Of a stretch of DNA of 64,000 bases, positions 1 to 9,978 are shown piece by piece (positions within the stretch are counted from its first letter, which is position 1; the number at the start of each line of letters is the position of its first letter). Below the pieces are notes generated by a model that saw nothing but the letters and a program-made list of their open reading frames with translations, made no database searches and had not been told where the DNA came from. The stretch comes from Alteromonas sp. M12 (lineage in GTDB: Bacteria > Pseudomonadota > Gammaproteobacteria > Enterobacterales > Alteromonadaceae). The stretch lies in NCBI RefSeq assembly GCF_037478005.1, contig NZ_CP144164.1, forward strand, positions 4,774,001 to 4,838,000. The letters are read 5' to 3'. Position numbers and translations under genes: made by a program.

Positions 1-2169
1 ACTAGCATTGAAGGCATCCTGTATTTCCGATTTTTTCATGAAATTGGCTTTTAACCAGCCATTATCACTTAAAAATTTAGTTCCAGATTGTTGACCAATT
101 AACACTCCGCCTTGATCAACCCATTCGGCGACTTTCTCAATGACATCGTCTGGCAATTTTGAGTATTTTCCACTGACCCATATCATGTGAGTGTAACTAG
201 ACATATCTAATCCGGATAGACGATCCATATCAATAATAGATACAGGCATTCCCACTCGAGTATCTAAATAATGCCAAGTTTCACCTGCTTCATATTGATT
301 GACACCTAAACCGCCAACAATCATCACTTTAGGCAAGGTAACCGGCGCCATTTTAGAACTACCTAAATCAATACCTTGGCCTGTTAAACCACTTTCAATT
401 GACCAAACAGGTATATTCAGCTCGGTAGATAAGGATTGAATTTTTGCAAACATATCGTCTGGCTGATTAAGCCCTGTAGGTATGACGATTGAACCTGATG
501 AAAAGCTAATGGTTCCACTACTGGTTTTCGCCGAAAACGCCGTTTCTGCGGCACGGACTTTTATGCCACTTTGCAATAATCGCTGCAGTAATTTAGGCGC
601 CTTGTAATCTTGCCAACTGAAGCCATATGCATAAGCCCCCGATTTCAAGGCTGGTAATTTATCTACTCTCAATTCAGCTTGCTTATCAGCATAAGAGAGT
701 TTTCGGAAGTCGCCTTTGTCTACTTCAGTGTATTGAAGGTTAAAAGCTAAGGGTAAATTCCAATTGGAAACATCGTAAAAGGTATTATCGACAAAACGTT
801 TACGAGTGGAGAATATCGATTTTACCAAACGATATCTCGGCTGATCCGTTGGCACAAATATGCTGTCCACTGAGTGATAAGTCAGATCATCTATTTCAGC
901 ATTTTTGTTTAATGGATAATGTTCAATTTTATGTTGCTGTAGTATTTTCATCAGCTCATTAAAGCGACTTTTGTCATGACTTTCGCTGATTAAATAGCCT
1001 TTTACTCGATCATCTTTAATCAATTCTTTGGTTTCTTGATTGAAACTAGACTGATACTCAATAAGCGCTTGTTTATTCGCAAGTGCGCCTTTGAAGGTAG
1101 ATAACGAAGTAGTGACCTGGTTTTGAATCGTATCTGAGAATGCAAGAGGTCCATTTACGGTATCTTGTAAATGCCCACGACTACTGGCTTGCTCAAATAA
1201 AATACCTATAGATCCTAGCGCATCGGGATAAGTTGAACCTTTCCCGTAGTAGAAGTCATCATAGGCTTCTTGAGTGAAATACAACTGTTTGCTGTCATCT
1301 AACGCAGCCGCATGGAAATTGGCCAAGGCCTCGGTGAGCTTGACGTTTTGTTCTGGTGTCCAAGGGTTTTTGCGCGACGAAATACCTGGTTGGAAAAAGA
1401 AAGTGCTGTTAGATCCCATTTCATGAAAGTCAGTTAATACATGGGGACGCCATTGTTGAAACTGCTTGATACGCGCACGAGATTCAGGATGGGTCAGCAA
1501 TAACCAATCACGATTCAAATCAAACCAATAGTGATTTACCCTGCCTCTAGGCCAGCGTTGACTTAGCTCTCGACTATTTGGATCAGATACAAGGTTTTGA
1601 CTTTTATGCATATTCGCCCAATGAGCAAATCGCGCTAAACCATCAGGGTTAATAGATGGGTCTAGCAACACCACATTATTTTCTAATAATTTATCTACTT
1701 CAGGCCCTTGTGCTGCCGCCAAGTAGTAAGCGACGAGTAAAGATGCATTGGAGCCTGACGATTCGTCACCGTGAACACTGTAACCCATCCAAAGTACCAG
1801 CGGGTCGCTACTGTTTGATTTGGCCCCTTGCTCAATCACTTGTAAATGACGTTTCTGGATGTCTTTTATATTTTTTTGGTTATCAGCAGAGGTGATAGTC
1901 ATTAACAGCAGACGGCGATTTTCATGGGTTCTACCGGTGTCAGTTAAACTAACCCGATCGGACGTTTCAGCCAACACTTCCATATAACGAACTATTTGAT
2001 CATGTCTTGCATGCCAAGTTCCTACAGGAGTACCTAAGATATCAGCTGGTTTGGGAATATTCGTGTCATAACTAACGGCTTTTGGAAGATAATCTAAGTC
2101 AGTCAAAGCGGAAGCTGAAAACGATAAAAACAAAAAAAGTACAGTGGCGCAATAACGCTTTAAATTCAT
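1..2169 (-). CDS. M14 family zinc carboxypeptidase, 3' end outside window
   Basis: Secreted zinc metallocarboxypeptidase that would trim C-terminal residues from peptides in the periplasm or outside the cell. I read it directly from the minus strand: it starts at ATG 2169 with a signal peptide (MNLKRYCATVLFLFLSFSASA) and runs open off the left edge. The zinc motif HGDE lies in MGYSVHGDESSGSNAS near residue 130. A second zinc-ligand region, LTDFHEMGSNSTFFFQPG, follows roughly 90 residues later, as expected for M14 peptidases. The C-terminal half visible here resembles the glutamine amidotransferase-like domain of long M14 proteins (GGLGVNQYEAGETWHYLD). It is divergent from nfuA across about 220 bp. 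Family is confident; the substrate is unknown. Confidence 0.88.
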   Translation of the reverse strand, partial: MNLKRYCATVLFLFLSFSASALTDLDYLPKAVSYDTNIPKPADILGTPVGTWHARHDQIVRYMEVLAETSDRVSLTDTGRTHENRRLLLMTITSADNQKNIKDIQKRHLQVIEQGAKSNSSDPLVLWMGYSVHGDESSGSNASLLVAYYLAAAQGPEVDKLLENNVVLLDPSINPDGLARFAHWANMHKSQNLVSDPNSRELSQRWPRGRVNHYWFDLNRDWLLLTHPESRARIKQFQQWRPHVLTDFHEMGSNSTFFFQPGISSRKNPWTPEQNVKLTEALANFHAAALDDSKQLYFTQEAYDDFYYGKGSTYPDALGSIGILFEQASSRGHLQDTVNGPLAFSDTIQNQVTTSLSTFKGALANKQALIEYQSSFNQETKELIKDDRVKGYLISESHDKSRFNELMKILQQHKIEHYPLNKNAEIDDLTYHSVDSIFVPTDQPRYRLVKSIFSTRKRFVDNTFYDVSNWNLPLAFNLQYTEVDKGDFRKLSYADKQAELRVDKLPALKSGAYAYGFSWQDYKAPKLLQRLLQSGIKVRAAETAFSAKTSSGTISFSSGSIVIPTGLNQPDDMFAKIQSLSTELNIPVWSIESGLTGQGIDLGSSKMAPVTLPKVMIVGGLGVNQYEAGETWHYLDTRVGMPVSIIDMDRLSGLDMSSYTHMIWVSGKYSKLPDDVIEKVAEWVDQGGVLIGQQSGTKFLSDNGWLKANFMKKSEIQDAFNAS

Positions 2170-2391
2170 ATAAAACTCTTTAAAGTAGATTTAATTATTA
2201 TTTTGACTAACCAGTAAGGTTTAAAACTCACTCAGCTTCTACTAAAGTAGTAGAACACCTTGTTTGGTGTACAGTATGCCTCAATTCTTTGATAGTTAAA
2301 AATTTCATAACAGAATCACATTACTTGAGTGTTTTACTCAGGTATTTCTGTTAAACTGTTCGCCTAATTTTATAAGCATCAGGAATGATTG

Positions 2392-2970
2392 ATGATTAAT
2401 ATTTCTGAAAGTGCACAAGCTCACTTCACTAAACTGCTTGAAAAACAAGAACCTGATTCAAATATTCGTGTATTCGTAGTCAATCCAGGCACGCCAAGTG
2501 CGGAATGTGGTGTTTCTTATTGTCCACCGGATGCCGTCGAAAAAACCGATATATTGCTTACATTTAATGGTTTTGACGCAGTCGTTGATCAAGAAAGTGC
2601 ACCATTTTTAGAAGAAGCTGAAATTGACTTTGTAACAGACCAGATGGGCTCTCAACTTACCTTGAAAGCACCAAATGCAAAAGCCCGCAAAGTTGACAGT
2701 GATGCGCCCTTAGCTGAACGCATCAGTTATATGATTGAAGCGGAAATAAATCCACAATTAGCCAGCCACGGCGGCAAAGTTATGTTGATGGAGATCACTG
2801 ATAAAGGTGAAGCCATATTGCAATTTGGTGGTGGCTGTAATGGCTGTTCAATGGTTGATGTTACTCTCAAAGATGGCATTGAAAAGCAAATGTTAGAAGC
2901 TTTTTCCGGTGAGATAACTGCTGTCAAAGATGCGACTGAGCATACTGCCGGCGAACACTCATATTACTAA
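2392..2970 (+). CDS. nfuA: Fe-S biogenesis protein NfuA
   Basis: Fe-S cluster carrier that accepts 4Fe-4S clusters from the scaffold systems and delivers them to apoproteins in the cytoplasm. The N-terminal part (about 1-95) is a degenerate A-type carrier domain. The C-terminal Nfu domain has the cluster-binding CxxC at C149 and C152 ([11 protein letters not shown]), the same positions as in E. coli NfuA. A TTG three bases upstream is also in frame, but I chose ATG 2392 because AGGA at 2381-2384 is spaced correctly and the protein then begins MINISESAQ like its homologues. Length is 192 aa, normal for the family. Confidence 0.97.
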   Translation: MINISESAQAHFTKLLEKQEPDSNIRVFVVNPGTPSAECGVSYCPPDAVEKTDILLTFNGFDAVVDQESAPFLEEAEIDFVTDQMGSQLTLKAPNAKARKVDSDAPLAERISYMIEAEINPQLASHGGKVMLMEITDKGEAILQFGGGCNGCSMVDVTLKDGIEKQMLEAFSGEITAVKDATEHTAGEHSYY

Positions 2971-3001
2971 AAATAGCACTTCACATTTTTAACGCTGGAT
3001 A

Positions 3002-3280
3002 ATGCTTAAAAACTGGCTGTATAAAATGGGCAGTAATCCCCACAAAAGTTGGGCTGATTTTAAAATCGGCCTAACTGTTTTTATTGCTGGGGTTATTTGC
3101 ATTTTTGGCGGCTTAAAACTGTGGATTTGGTTACAGATACCCGGCGTTTTATTATTGGCGTTGGGTCTGATTTTCGCAGCCAAAGGTTACCTAGGCATAT
3201 TCGCCAACCGTTTCTCGCAAACCCTTAGTCAGTTTGAGAAGGCGAGCGATAAAGCCAAACGAAATACCCAGAAAGACTAA
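3002..3280 (+). CDS. small two-helix membrane protein, unknown function
   Basis: A 92-aa protein with two hydrophobic segments (about residues 23-40 and 44-64) between a short basic N-terminus and a charged, Lys-rich C-terminal tail likely in the cytoplasm. It lies 31 bp after nfuA in the same direction and may be co-transcribed with it. Its 3' end overlaps the end of the convergent MATE gene by 56 bp. I do not recognise a named family. Coding reality is supported by good amphipathic composition and the close spacing to nfuA rather than by a motif. Confidence 0.7.
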   Translation: MLKNWLYKMGSNPHKSWADFKIGLTVFIAGVICIFGGLKLWIWLQIPGVLLLALGLIFAAKGYLGIFANRFSQTLSQFEKASDKAKRNTQKD

Positions 3281-4589
3281 TACCTCTGGCTCCTAGAAAA
3301 GCAAGCATGGCTATCCATAACGCCCAATTCCCTAGATCTTGCCACAACCACCACACCGGAAAATACACCAATAGCGCACTAATCAACATGCTATCACGCA
3401 TGGCATTGGCACGGGTCAACCCGACAAATACCCCATCCATTAAAAAGCACCAATGTGCCACTAATGGCAATAGCCAGATAATAGGCAAAAACGCTCCCGC
3501 CGCCTTTTGCAAGGATTCTAAGTCGGTGAGCAGTTGAATAATATTATTACCCCAGATAACAAACACTAAGGTGTAAAGTATTGCAAAAGCACTCGACCAA
3601 AAAAGTCCTAAAGTGACATTTGCTTTCAGCAGTTTATCGTTTAACGCACCTTTGGCTTCACCCACTCTAGCTTCAACAGCAAATGCCACGGCATCCAACC
3701 CTAAAGCGATGAGCACAAAAAACTGCATTAACAGCGCATTAATCGCAGCCGTTTGAACCCCTAAGCGAATACCTTGAAAGGTCATAAAAACTAAACAGGC
3801 TTGCAAAGCTAAGTTTCGAATCAACATTGCACTATTAAGACGGGTCAAAATAGCTAAACTTTTTAATCCTAGCCATTCACGTTTAGGTAAAACACGGTCG
3901 GCTCTAAACACAAAGAACAAACCCATGATAGTAATACAATATTCGGCAATCACCGTAGCCGCTGCGACTCCAGCAACGTGCCAATCAAACACAAAAACAA
4001 AGAGTAAGTTCAAACCGATATTCAGTAAATTGGCAAATACTTGGCTGTACATCACCAATTTATTTCGTTGTTGGCCAAGTAACCAACCAATCAACGCCAA
4101 ATTAGCTAATGCCGCTGGTGCACCCCAAATACGCACATTAAAATACTCAACGATGACTTGAGAAACCAATTCATTGGCATCTGAAAAGTGTAAACCGATA
4201 GCTAAAATTGGTTGCTGAAGTAGCAACAATAAAACAGCAATGATGCCAGCACTGAACATGCTTTGATAAAACACTTTGAAACTGGCCTGGGTCGACTTTT
4301 GTCCTTTCGCTTGCGCACTTAAGCCAGTGGCAGACATGCGTATAAAACCGCAAATCCAATAAATTTGCGTTAGTATAAGTGAAGCAACGGATGCGCCAGC
4401 CAAAACATGGGTTCCATTCATATGCCCAAGTACCGCAATATCTACAAATCCCATCAAAGGCGCGGTAATATTGGCCAATAACATCGGGAAAATTAAAGCA
4501 ATCATTTCTAGATGCGCTGATTTTTGCCAGAATAGAGGCTTTGAAGCAGATGACGTTGGAAGATCAGACAATGATTGGGTCCAGAGCAA
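3225..4589 (-). CDS. MATE family efflux transporter, DinF-like
   Basis: Inner-membrane multidrug/toxic-compound extrusion transporter driven by an ion gradient. It has about 12 hydrophobic helices. The first one, ALIFPMLLANITAPLMGFVD, matches the start of DinF-type proteins, and a second MATE repeat begins near residue 245. The start is uncertain: the longest frame begins at TTG 4589, which overlaps the divergent deacetylase start, with another TTG at 4571. The first in-frame ATG (4505) would leave almost no residues before helix 1, so an upstream non-ATG start seems likely. No clear Shine-Dalgarno site precedes any candidate. The substrate cannot be predicted. Confidence 0.87.
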   Translation of the reverse strand: MLWTQSLSDLPTSSASKPLFWQKSAHLEMIALIFPMLLANITAPLMGFVDIAVLGHMNGTHVLAGASVASLILTQIYWICGFIRMSATGLSAQAKGQKSTQASFKVFYQSMFSAGIIAVLLLLLQQPILAIGLHFSDANELVSQVIVEYFNVRIWGAPAALANLALIGWLLGQQRNKLVMYSQVFANLLNIGLNLLFVFVFDWHVAGVAAATVIAEYCITIMGLFFVFRADRVLPKREWLGLKSLAILTRLNSAMLIRNLALQACLVFMTFQGIRLGVQTAAINALLMQFFVLIALGLDAVAFAVEARVGEAKGALNDKLLKANVTLGLFWSSAFAILYTLVFVIWGNNIIQLLTDLESLQKAAGAFLPIIWLLPLVAHWCFLMDGVFVGLTRANAMRDSMLISALLVYFPVWWLWQDLGNWALWIAMLAFLGARGISLSGYFVWLYRSPSQTD

Positions 4590-5656
4590 GTAAACAAATA
4601 AATTTACAGTATTATTTCATTTTTTTAGTACTGGGAGGGGTTTTATTTTCTGCCTTCAGTAAAGCAGTTAACGCAACGCCGTCTCATGGCGTTGTTCTAC
4701 TATATCACCATGTCAGTACAGACACGCCAGCGAGCACCTCAATTAGCCCTGAGAAATTCTCTGAGCACATGGCTTATCTGCAAAAAAATCACAATGTAAT
4801 CGCCCTGCAAACATTGATTGAAAGCATTCAAAATGACTTGCCATTGCCCGAAAATGCCGTTGCTATTACGTTTGACGATGGTTATCAAAATATTGCTGAC
4901 AACGCACATCCGATTCTGCTGAAATATGGTTTTCCCTATACCATTTTTATTAGCCCCGACTTAATCGGTAAGCAAAATCACCAACTTGATTGGCCACAGA
5001 TAGCTAAAATGAGTAAACAAGGTGTCAGCTTCGCTAACCATACCCGCATCCACAAACACTTGCTGATTGATAACCAACAACCGGACTGGTTGGATAAAAC
5101 CATAGAAAATATTGAACAGGCCGAGCAGAGTATCAAGCATCATGCAGGCTTCGATTTGAAGTATGTTGCTTACCCATACGGCGAATACAATCAAGCACTT
5201 AGTCAAGCGCTTGTCAAAAAGGGGTTTATCGGATTTGGGCAGCAATCAGGGGCTATTTCTAAAAACAGTGATTTTGGCGCATTGCCGCGTTTCCCAGCTG
5301 CGGGGATATACGCAAACCTCGAAACACTGAAAGTCAAAATGAACAGCTTAGATATGCCGATAATCAGTAAGAGTCGAGCAGAACCGCAACTCAGTCTTAG
5401 CGAACGAACACCTTCACAAACCATTAAAGTCAACTTGGACGACATGCATACAAGCCAACTATCCTGTTATTTTGGCGGGCAACCAATAGATGTAAAGTGG
5501 CAAGACAATTCGTTTACTTATGCAATCGAAAAACCGCTGCCAAAGGGACGCTCACGGGTAAACTGCACGGCACCAAGTATCACTTATTCAGGTAAATATT
5601 ACTGGTTTTCTCAACCTTGGTTTGTTCCTGATGAAAATGGTAACTGGCTCGATTAA
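4571..5656 (+). CDS. polysaccharide deacetylase family protein
   Basis: NodB-homology carbohydrate esterase (CE4 family) that removes N- or O-acetyl groups from a surface polysaccharide or peptidoglycan fragment. After a single N-terminal hydrophobic segment (about residues 15-32: signal peptide or anchor) the NodB motifs are visible: TFDDGY with the catalytic and metal-binding Asp pair, NHTRIHKHL with the HxxxH-type metal histidines, and the AYPYGEYN motif. A C-terminal extension of about 100 residues, probably a beta-rich domain, follows. I moved the start to ATG 4571 because GGAAG at 4558-4562 is ideally spaced. It is divergent from and slightly overlapping the MATE gene, with the acetyltransferase 27 bp downstream. 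Confidence 0.9.
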   Translation: MIGSRASKQINLQYYFIFLVLGGVLFSAFSKAVNATPSHGVVLLYHHVSTDTPASTSISPEKFSEHMAYLQKNHNVIALQTLIESIQNDLPLPENAVAITFDDGYQNIADNAHPILLKYGFPYTIFISPDLIGKQNHQLDWPQIAKMSKQGVSFANHTRIHKHLLIDNQQPDWLDKTIENIEQAEQSIKHHAGFDLKYVAYPYGEYNQALSQALVKKGFIGFGQQSGAISKNSDFGALPRFPAAGIYANLETLKVKMNSLDMPIISKSRAEPQLSLSERTPSQTIKVNLDDMHTSQLSCYFGGQPIDVKWQDNSFTYAIEKPLPKGRSRVNCTAPSITYSGKYYWFSQPWFVPDENGNWLD

Positions 5657-5683
5657 ACTCGCTATTGATGGGAATGTTTGTAG

Positions 5684-6169
5684 ATGGAAATTAAATTAGA
5701 AAAGCCAATTTCTGCTCAGCTGATTGCGCTTTTAAAAGCACATCATCAAGAAATGTTTGAACATTCACCGCCAGAGAGTGTGCACGCTTTGGATGAATCT
5801 AAATTCAATGCCGATGATCTGACATTCTGGGGATTATGGCAGCAAGACGAGCTAGCAGGATGTGGCGCATTAAAAGTCTTATCCGCCAAGCACGCAGAGA
5901 TAAAATCAATGCGCACTTCTAAGGCATTTTTACGCCAAGGGGTCGCGGCCAAAATTCTCACTCATCTGATACGCGAAGCAAAACAACGAGGTTATCATCG
6001 CTTGAGTTTAGAGACTGGTAGCATGGAATTTTTTGCACCTGCCAGAGCCTTATACGCGAAAAACGGATTCATAGAATGTTCGCCGTTTGCCGATTACGTT
6101 GAAGACCCCCACAGTGTTTGCATGACCCTAGATATTCGCAGAGTAGACAGCGAACCACACAAAAGTTAG
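5684..6169 (+). CDS. GNAT family N-acetyltransferase
   Basis: Cytoplasmic acetyl-CoA-dependent acetyltransferase of 161 aa. The GNAT core is clear: the strand with IKSMRTSKAFLRQGVAAKIL contains the Q/R-x-x-G-x-A acetyl-CoA pyrophosphate loop (RQGVAA), followed by LSLETGS and the C-terminal YAKNGF motif. It is spaced 27 bp from the deacetylase and probably co-transcribed with it. Its last four bases overlap the end of the convergent hydrolase gene. The acceptor substrate is not predictable. Confidence 0.9.
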   Translation: MEIKLEKPISAQLIALLKAHHQEMFEHSPPESVHALDESKFNADDLTFWGLWQQDELAGCGALKVLSAKHAEIKSMRTSKAFLRQGVAAKILTHLIREAKQRGYHRLSLETGSMEFFAPARALYAKNGFIECSPFADYVEDPHSVCMTLDIRRVDSEPHKS

Positions 6170-7038
6170 GCTAAAAAGTCCTTAAAAAAAGCCAATGTGC
6201 GCTGCCAAGCTAGCTCTGCAGCCTCTTGGTCATAACGGCTCGTTGAGTCATTATGGAAGCCATGGTTAACCCCTTGATAGGTATGAGCAACATAATTTGC
6301 ATTGTTCGACTCTAGTATTTTTTTATACTCTGGCCAACTACTGTTGACCCGTTTATCCAAGCCAGCAAATTGTATCATTATAGGTCCTTTCACCTTGGCT
6401 GCGATCTCGTCTTTCGCTGGTGTCCCGTAGAAAGGAACAGCCGCATCAACTAAGTGAGGCAAAGTACCAGCTAACATGTTGCAAATATATCCGCCAAAAC
6501 AAAAACCAACTACGCCCAATTTACCATTGCTTTTCGCATGGATCTTTAAGAATCTAGCGGCCGCAATAAAATCCTGCTCAACCTTTCCTTTATCCAAGGA
6601 ACGTTGCATTTTACGCCCTTCGTCATCATTGCCAGGATAACCGCCGAGGGGAAATAGCGCATCGGGCGCAAATGCGATATACCCTGACTTTGCCAAGCGA
6701 CGAGCAACATCTTTGATATAAGGGTTAAGACCACGGTTTTCGTGCACCACCAATACGGTTCCGGTCTTTTCATTGAGCTCTTTGGGCACAGCCAAATAAC
6801 CACGGCCTTTTCCATGCCCTTGGGGGGAATCAAATTCTAAATATGAAGCTGTAATATCAGGATCATTAAATGAAACTTGCTCGGCTTTTGCATAATTAGG
6901 AGTTAAAGAAGCAGCAATTGTCGATATCGCCAAGCCTGTAACGGCCAAACTTGATATTCGCGTTAAAAAAGTCCGTCTATCTATATCACCGGCGTTCACC
7001 GTAACACTAAAATCATTGTGAATAGTGCGAAAACCCAT
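6166..7038 (-). CDS. dienelactone hydrolase family protein, YghX-like
   Basis: Alpha/beta hydrolase of the dienelactone-hydrolase fold, close in sequence plan to E. coli YghX. Catalytic Cys sits in GFCFGG, Asp in GLDKRV and His in NHGFHND. A hydrophobic N-terminal segment preceded by DRRTFLTR looks like a Tat-type signal (about residues 21-51). A paralogue lies at 25408-26316. The paralogue carries a conserved stretch QEAFDWYDQYAHG before the arginines, but here the corresponding residues are unrelated (HNDFSVTVNAGD), so the N-terminus may be degraded or re-started. No Shine-Dalgarno site is obvious before ATG 7038. The physiological substrate is unknown. Confidence 0.88.
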   Translation of the reverse strand: MGFRTIHNDFSVTVNAGDIDRRTFLTRISSLAVTGLAISTIAASLTPNYAKAEQVSFNDPDITASYLEFDSPQGHGKGRGYLAVPKELNEKTGTVLVVHENRGLNPYIKDVARRLAKSGYIAFAPDALFPLGGYPGNDDEGRKMQRSLDKGKVEQDFIAAARFLKIHAKSNGKLGVVGFCFGGYICNMLAGTLPHLVDAAVPFYGTPAKDEIAAKVKGPIMIQFAGLDKRVNSSWPEYKKILESNNANYVAHTYQGVNHGFHNDSTSRYDQEAAELAWQRTLAFFKDFLA

Positions 7039-7737
7039 TAAGACAAAGGTTTCTGAGGTTCTCGTCTTTATTTTCAGTAGTTGACATAAAAAGTTGAGAA
7101 TTTAATCAAAAAATTCTCAACTTTCTTTAATTGAGTGAACTTAAAACATAGAGATAATAAACTGTAGCCTCTAGGCAAACGAAATTTCCCTGCTTCGCCC
7201 ACCATTCAAACTTACAATTAGATTTTATATAGCTTGATGTGAGCGCTAGAGAAATGAATAAAGAATAGCAACGAAGGCATATTCTCGGTAGAGTGAATGA
7301 CTGGGCAGGGAGCACCGCGCAAGCTATCGATTGGTACGAAAATATGCACATCAGCGCTTTGGGTTGCACGGCAAAAAAAGCGGTGAATGACGGACATTTT
7401 GAAGCTGTAATCGCTTATCTGGACGTGATATAGCTAGGCGGTTACGCCTAACGATTGATTAATTCAAACGCCTCCAATAAGCCATTATTTCTCCCTAAAC
7501 TTCACGTTCCTCATTTCTTCAAGAATAACTAATATAGACTTAAGGCTATTTGCATTCTAAGGTTGGATACCACAATTTCTGCTAATTTGGAAAAATATCT
7601 GTTTTGTGCAAATGTTGGTGGCCGCATTTAGCGAATTGCCACTATTGGATCTGACTTAGCCGAACGGCCGCTTAGCCCAAGGACGTAGCGATTTATTGAA
7701 ATATTGCCCCTTTTAAGCGATTAATCAGATGTTTCAT
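7039..7737. other. intergenic region, about 700 bp, mostly non-coding
   Basis: Between the YghX-like gene and the sensor kinase. Apart from the short antitoxin-like remnant described separately at 7269-7433, I see no convincing gene. A short inverted repeat (AAGTTGAGAATTT near 7090 and AAATTCTCAACTT near 7111) just upstream of the hydrolase could be a terminator or operator. Confidence 0.5.
7269..7433 (+). pseudogene. remnant of an Xre/MbcA/ParS-type antitoxin C-terminal domain
   Basis: A 54-codon open stretch with no proper start codon reads VNDWAGSTAQAIDWYENM, then ISALGCTAKKAVNDG, then VIAYLDVI before TAG. The A-x-x-W-Y, (I/P)-x-A-L-G, T-A-x-x-x-V-x-x-G and V-x-x-Y-L-x-x-I spacing is that of the toxin-binding domain of Xre/MbcA/ParS antitoxins. 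The N-terminal DNA-binding part and any toxin partner are absent, and a TAG stop lies immediately upstream in frame. The simplest reading is a decayed fragment of a toxin-antitoxin locus; a GTG-initiated 45-aa peptide is a less likely alternative. Confidence 0.4.
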
Positions 7738-9144
7738 TCACTCTTTAACTAATCCAAAATACATTTTAAAACAAGTGCTTTTATCATTAGATGTCACCTC
7801 GATTTTCCCACTATTTGCTTCAACTAAGGCTTTAACTATGGCAAGGCCTAGCCCCGCGCCATCACTGTGTCTTTGCCTCGATTTATCGGCACGATAAAAA
7901 CGATCAAATAAATAAGGTAAATGTATAGCCGCTATTGGTTTTCCTGGATTGCAAACTGAAATGCACATTTTGCCAGCAGCGCTAACCTCGCTATTTACTG
8001 TAATGGAACCGCCGTTAGGTGTGTAACGAATGGCATTGGATATCAGGTTGGATAACAATTGACGAAAGTGTAATTTATCACAATAAAAACGGTGGTTTTG
8101 TCCCTGTTTTATAAAGGTGATTTGCCCTTCTTCAGCTAAGGCATCAAAATATTCAAATTGCGCGTCAATTTCTTTATGGATGTCTAATTCATTGCGTTGG
8201 GGTTTAGTCAGGCCATTTTGAGTTTTGGCTAACCACAACATGTCACTGACCATTTTAGTTAGGCGTTCAAGCTCTTCAAGGTTTGAAAACAACAGTTCTT
8301 GATACTCTGTTAACTGCCTTTTTTTAGACAGACCTACTTGTGTTTGGGTAATGATGTTAGTTAGAGGTGTGCGTAACTCATGGGCAATGTCACTAGAGAA
8401 GTTGGATAAGCGAAGAAACTCGCCTTGCAACCTGTCGAGCATGGCGTTGAATGACTGCACCATATGCACGAGTTCAACAGGTACCTTATCTTGGTCTAAT
8501 CTGACATCCATTTTGTTGGTCTGAATATCATGGATTTTTTGGCTCAAGCCCCGCAATGGGTTTAACCCTTGATGAATAGCAAACCACACCACTAATAAGA
8601 TCAGCACTGCACTGCCAAACATAATCGCCCAAAGGCTTTGCTGAAACTCCTGCAAAAATTGGATATGAAAACTCATATCAATGGCGGCGGTGATTTTATA
8701 GCTGTGCTGTGACACAACAAAGTCACTCACCAAGGCACGGTATGAATGACCAGCTTGTTGCCATTTCACTATGTTGTCAGTATTAAAACCTACAGAAGTC
8801 GGTGCCTCTATACTAAGTTCAGTGAAATCAAGTTTTGAACTTTGATATACAAGTTTGCCTTTTACCGTATTTACCTGATAATAAACCCCATGATGCCCTG
8901 CAACCGCTTTTGATAAGGCTTGCTGCAACGCTTCCTCAGAACCATGGGATTGCGCTAATACCGACTTTACCGATTGACTGATAACTTTTAGTTCACCACT
9001 ATCTTGCTGAATAAAGTGATGTTCGATGGAGCTGTTAATCAACCAAGCTACTAAGGTCAAACAACCAATAACAGTGACAGCGACAAACACCACCACACGC
9101 ATTGTTAGAGAGAGGGGACGCGCCTTAGCTTTCATCGGTTTCAA
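7738..9144 (-). CDS. heavy-metal sensor histidine kinase (CusS/CopS type)
   Basis: Inner-membrane sensor kinase of 468 aa. TM1 lies at about residues 13-33, a periplasmic sensing domain at about 34-170, TM2 at about 170-192, then HAMP and the phosphoacceptor H-box [14 protein letters not shown]. The ATPase domain has the N-box SNAIRYT and the G-box [12 protein letters not shown]. It phosphorylates the response regulator encoded just upstream; the two reading frames overlap by 20 bases, so they are translationally coupled. The adjacent divergent copABCD operon indicates copper or silver as the signal. Confidence 0.93.
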   Translation of the reverse strand: MKPMKAKARPLSLTMRVVVFVAVTVIGCLTLVAWLINSSIEHHFIQQDSGELKVISQSVKSVLAQSHGSEEALQQALSKAVAGHHGVYYQVNTVKGKLVYQSSKLDFTELSIEAPTSVGFNTDNIVKWQQAGHSYRALVSDFVVSQHSYKITAAIDMSFHIQFLQEFQQSLWAIMFGSAVLILLVVWFAIHQGLNPLRGLSQKIHDIQTNKMDVRLDQDKVPVELVHMVQSFNAMLDRLQGEFLRLSNFSSDIAHELRTPLTNIITQTQVGLSKKRQLTEYQELLFSNLEELERLTKMVSDMLWLAKTQNGLTKPQRNELDIHKEIDAQFEYFDALAEEGQITFIKQGQNHRFYCDKLHFRQLLSNLISNAIRYTPNGGSITVNSEVSAAGKMCISVCNPGKPIAAIHLPYLFDRFYRADKSRQRHSDGAGLGLAIVKALVEANSGKIEVTSNDKSTCFKMYFGLVKE

Positions 9145-9811
9145 CCTCTAATTTATATCCCATGCCTCGTACAGTATGGATAAGCTTTAGGCCAAACTCA
9201 TCGTCAACTTTGCCTCTTAACCGTCTGATCGCCACATCAATAACGTTAGTATCACTGTCAAAATTCATGTCCCATACTTGCGAGGCAATAAGAGAGCGAG
9301 GTAATACTTCACCTTCACGACGTAACAATAACTCCAGTAAACTAAATTCTTTATTGCTGAGTAAGATACGCTTTCCTGCACGGGTGACTTTACGCTGCGG
9401 GATAGACATTTCTAAGTCAGCCACTTTAAAGGTGTCTTCCACTTTTTGCGCCCCGCCACGACGAATAAGCGTGCGTACTCTGGCTAATACTTCAGAAAAA
9501 GCAAAAGGTTTGACTAAGTAATCATCAGCGCCAAGCTCTAGGCCTTTCACTCTATCGTCTACACTGTCGCGGGCAGATAAAAACAGCACAGGCGTGTCAT
9601 TATTGGCTTCCCGCAGGGATTCTAAAATTCGCCAACCTGACACATCAGGCAACATCACATCTAAAATAATCACTTCAAAGGACTCAGTCATACCAAAGTG
9701 ATGACCATCAAGGCCGTTACGCGCTAAAGACACTTGAAAACCCGCTTCGCTTAAGCCTTGTTTTAAATAGTCACCGGTTTTTGTTTCATCTTCAACAATC
9801 AGTAAACGCAT
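9125..9811 (-). CDS. heavy-metal response regulator (CusR/CopR type)
   Basis: OmpR/PhoB-type response regulator of 228 aa. The receiver domain has the acidic pocket (VEDE) and phospho-acceptor D51 ([12 protein letters not shown]), with the conserved Lys in DYLVKPF. The C-terminal winged helix contains [12 protein letters not shown]. It should bind the CusR-like box at 9893-9908 and activate copABCD and possibly its own operon. It is first in the leftward regulatory operon and overlaps the kinase gene. Confidence 0.94.
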   Translation of the reverse strand: MRLLIVEDETKTGDYLKQGLSEAGFQVSLARNGLDGHHFGMTESFEVIILDVMLPDVSGWRILESLREANNDTPVLFLSARDSVDDRVKGLELGADDYLVKPFAFSEVLARVRTLIRRGGAQKVEDTFKVADLEMSIPQRKVTRAGKRILLSNKEFSLLELLLRREGEVLPRSLIASQVWDMNFDSDTNVIDVAIRRLRGKVDDEFGLKLIHTVRGMGYKLEVETDES

Positions 9812-9892
9812 ACCCTTCCTTTATCAAAATACTCATTTAGCGTTGGAGTTATTAGTATGCAAGATTAATCAGCACACTAAGATGACAGCCAG

Positions 9893-9908
9893 ATTACAAC
9901 TTTGTCAT
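9893..9908. promoter_or_regulatory. probable CusR/CopR box
   Basis: ATTACAA-CT-TTGTCAT is an inverted repeat with one mismatch. It matches the known CusR box pattern (ATGACAA-NN-TTGTCAT). It lies in the 167-bp divergent intergenic region between the response regulator and copA, so it could control both. Confidence 0.72.
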
Positions 9909-9978
9909 CTTTGAGTCATGTGCATGACAGGTGTTAATTCTATACTGGTCGCATATTTTGCTGTGAAGGAGTTAATAA

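Noticed and set aside
1656..1895. 79-codon plus-strand frame at the left end
   Set aside because: It lies antisense to the M14 carboxypeptidase, whose minus-strand frame is continuous and carries the zinc motifs.
7127..7369. 80-codon minus-strand frame upstream of the sensor kinase
   Set aside because: No ribosome site and no motif. It lies antisense to the antitoxin-like remnant, which has clearer protein character.
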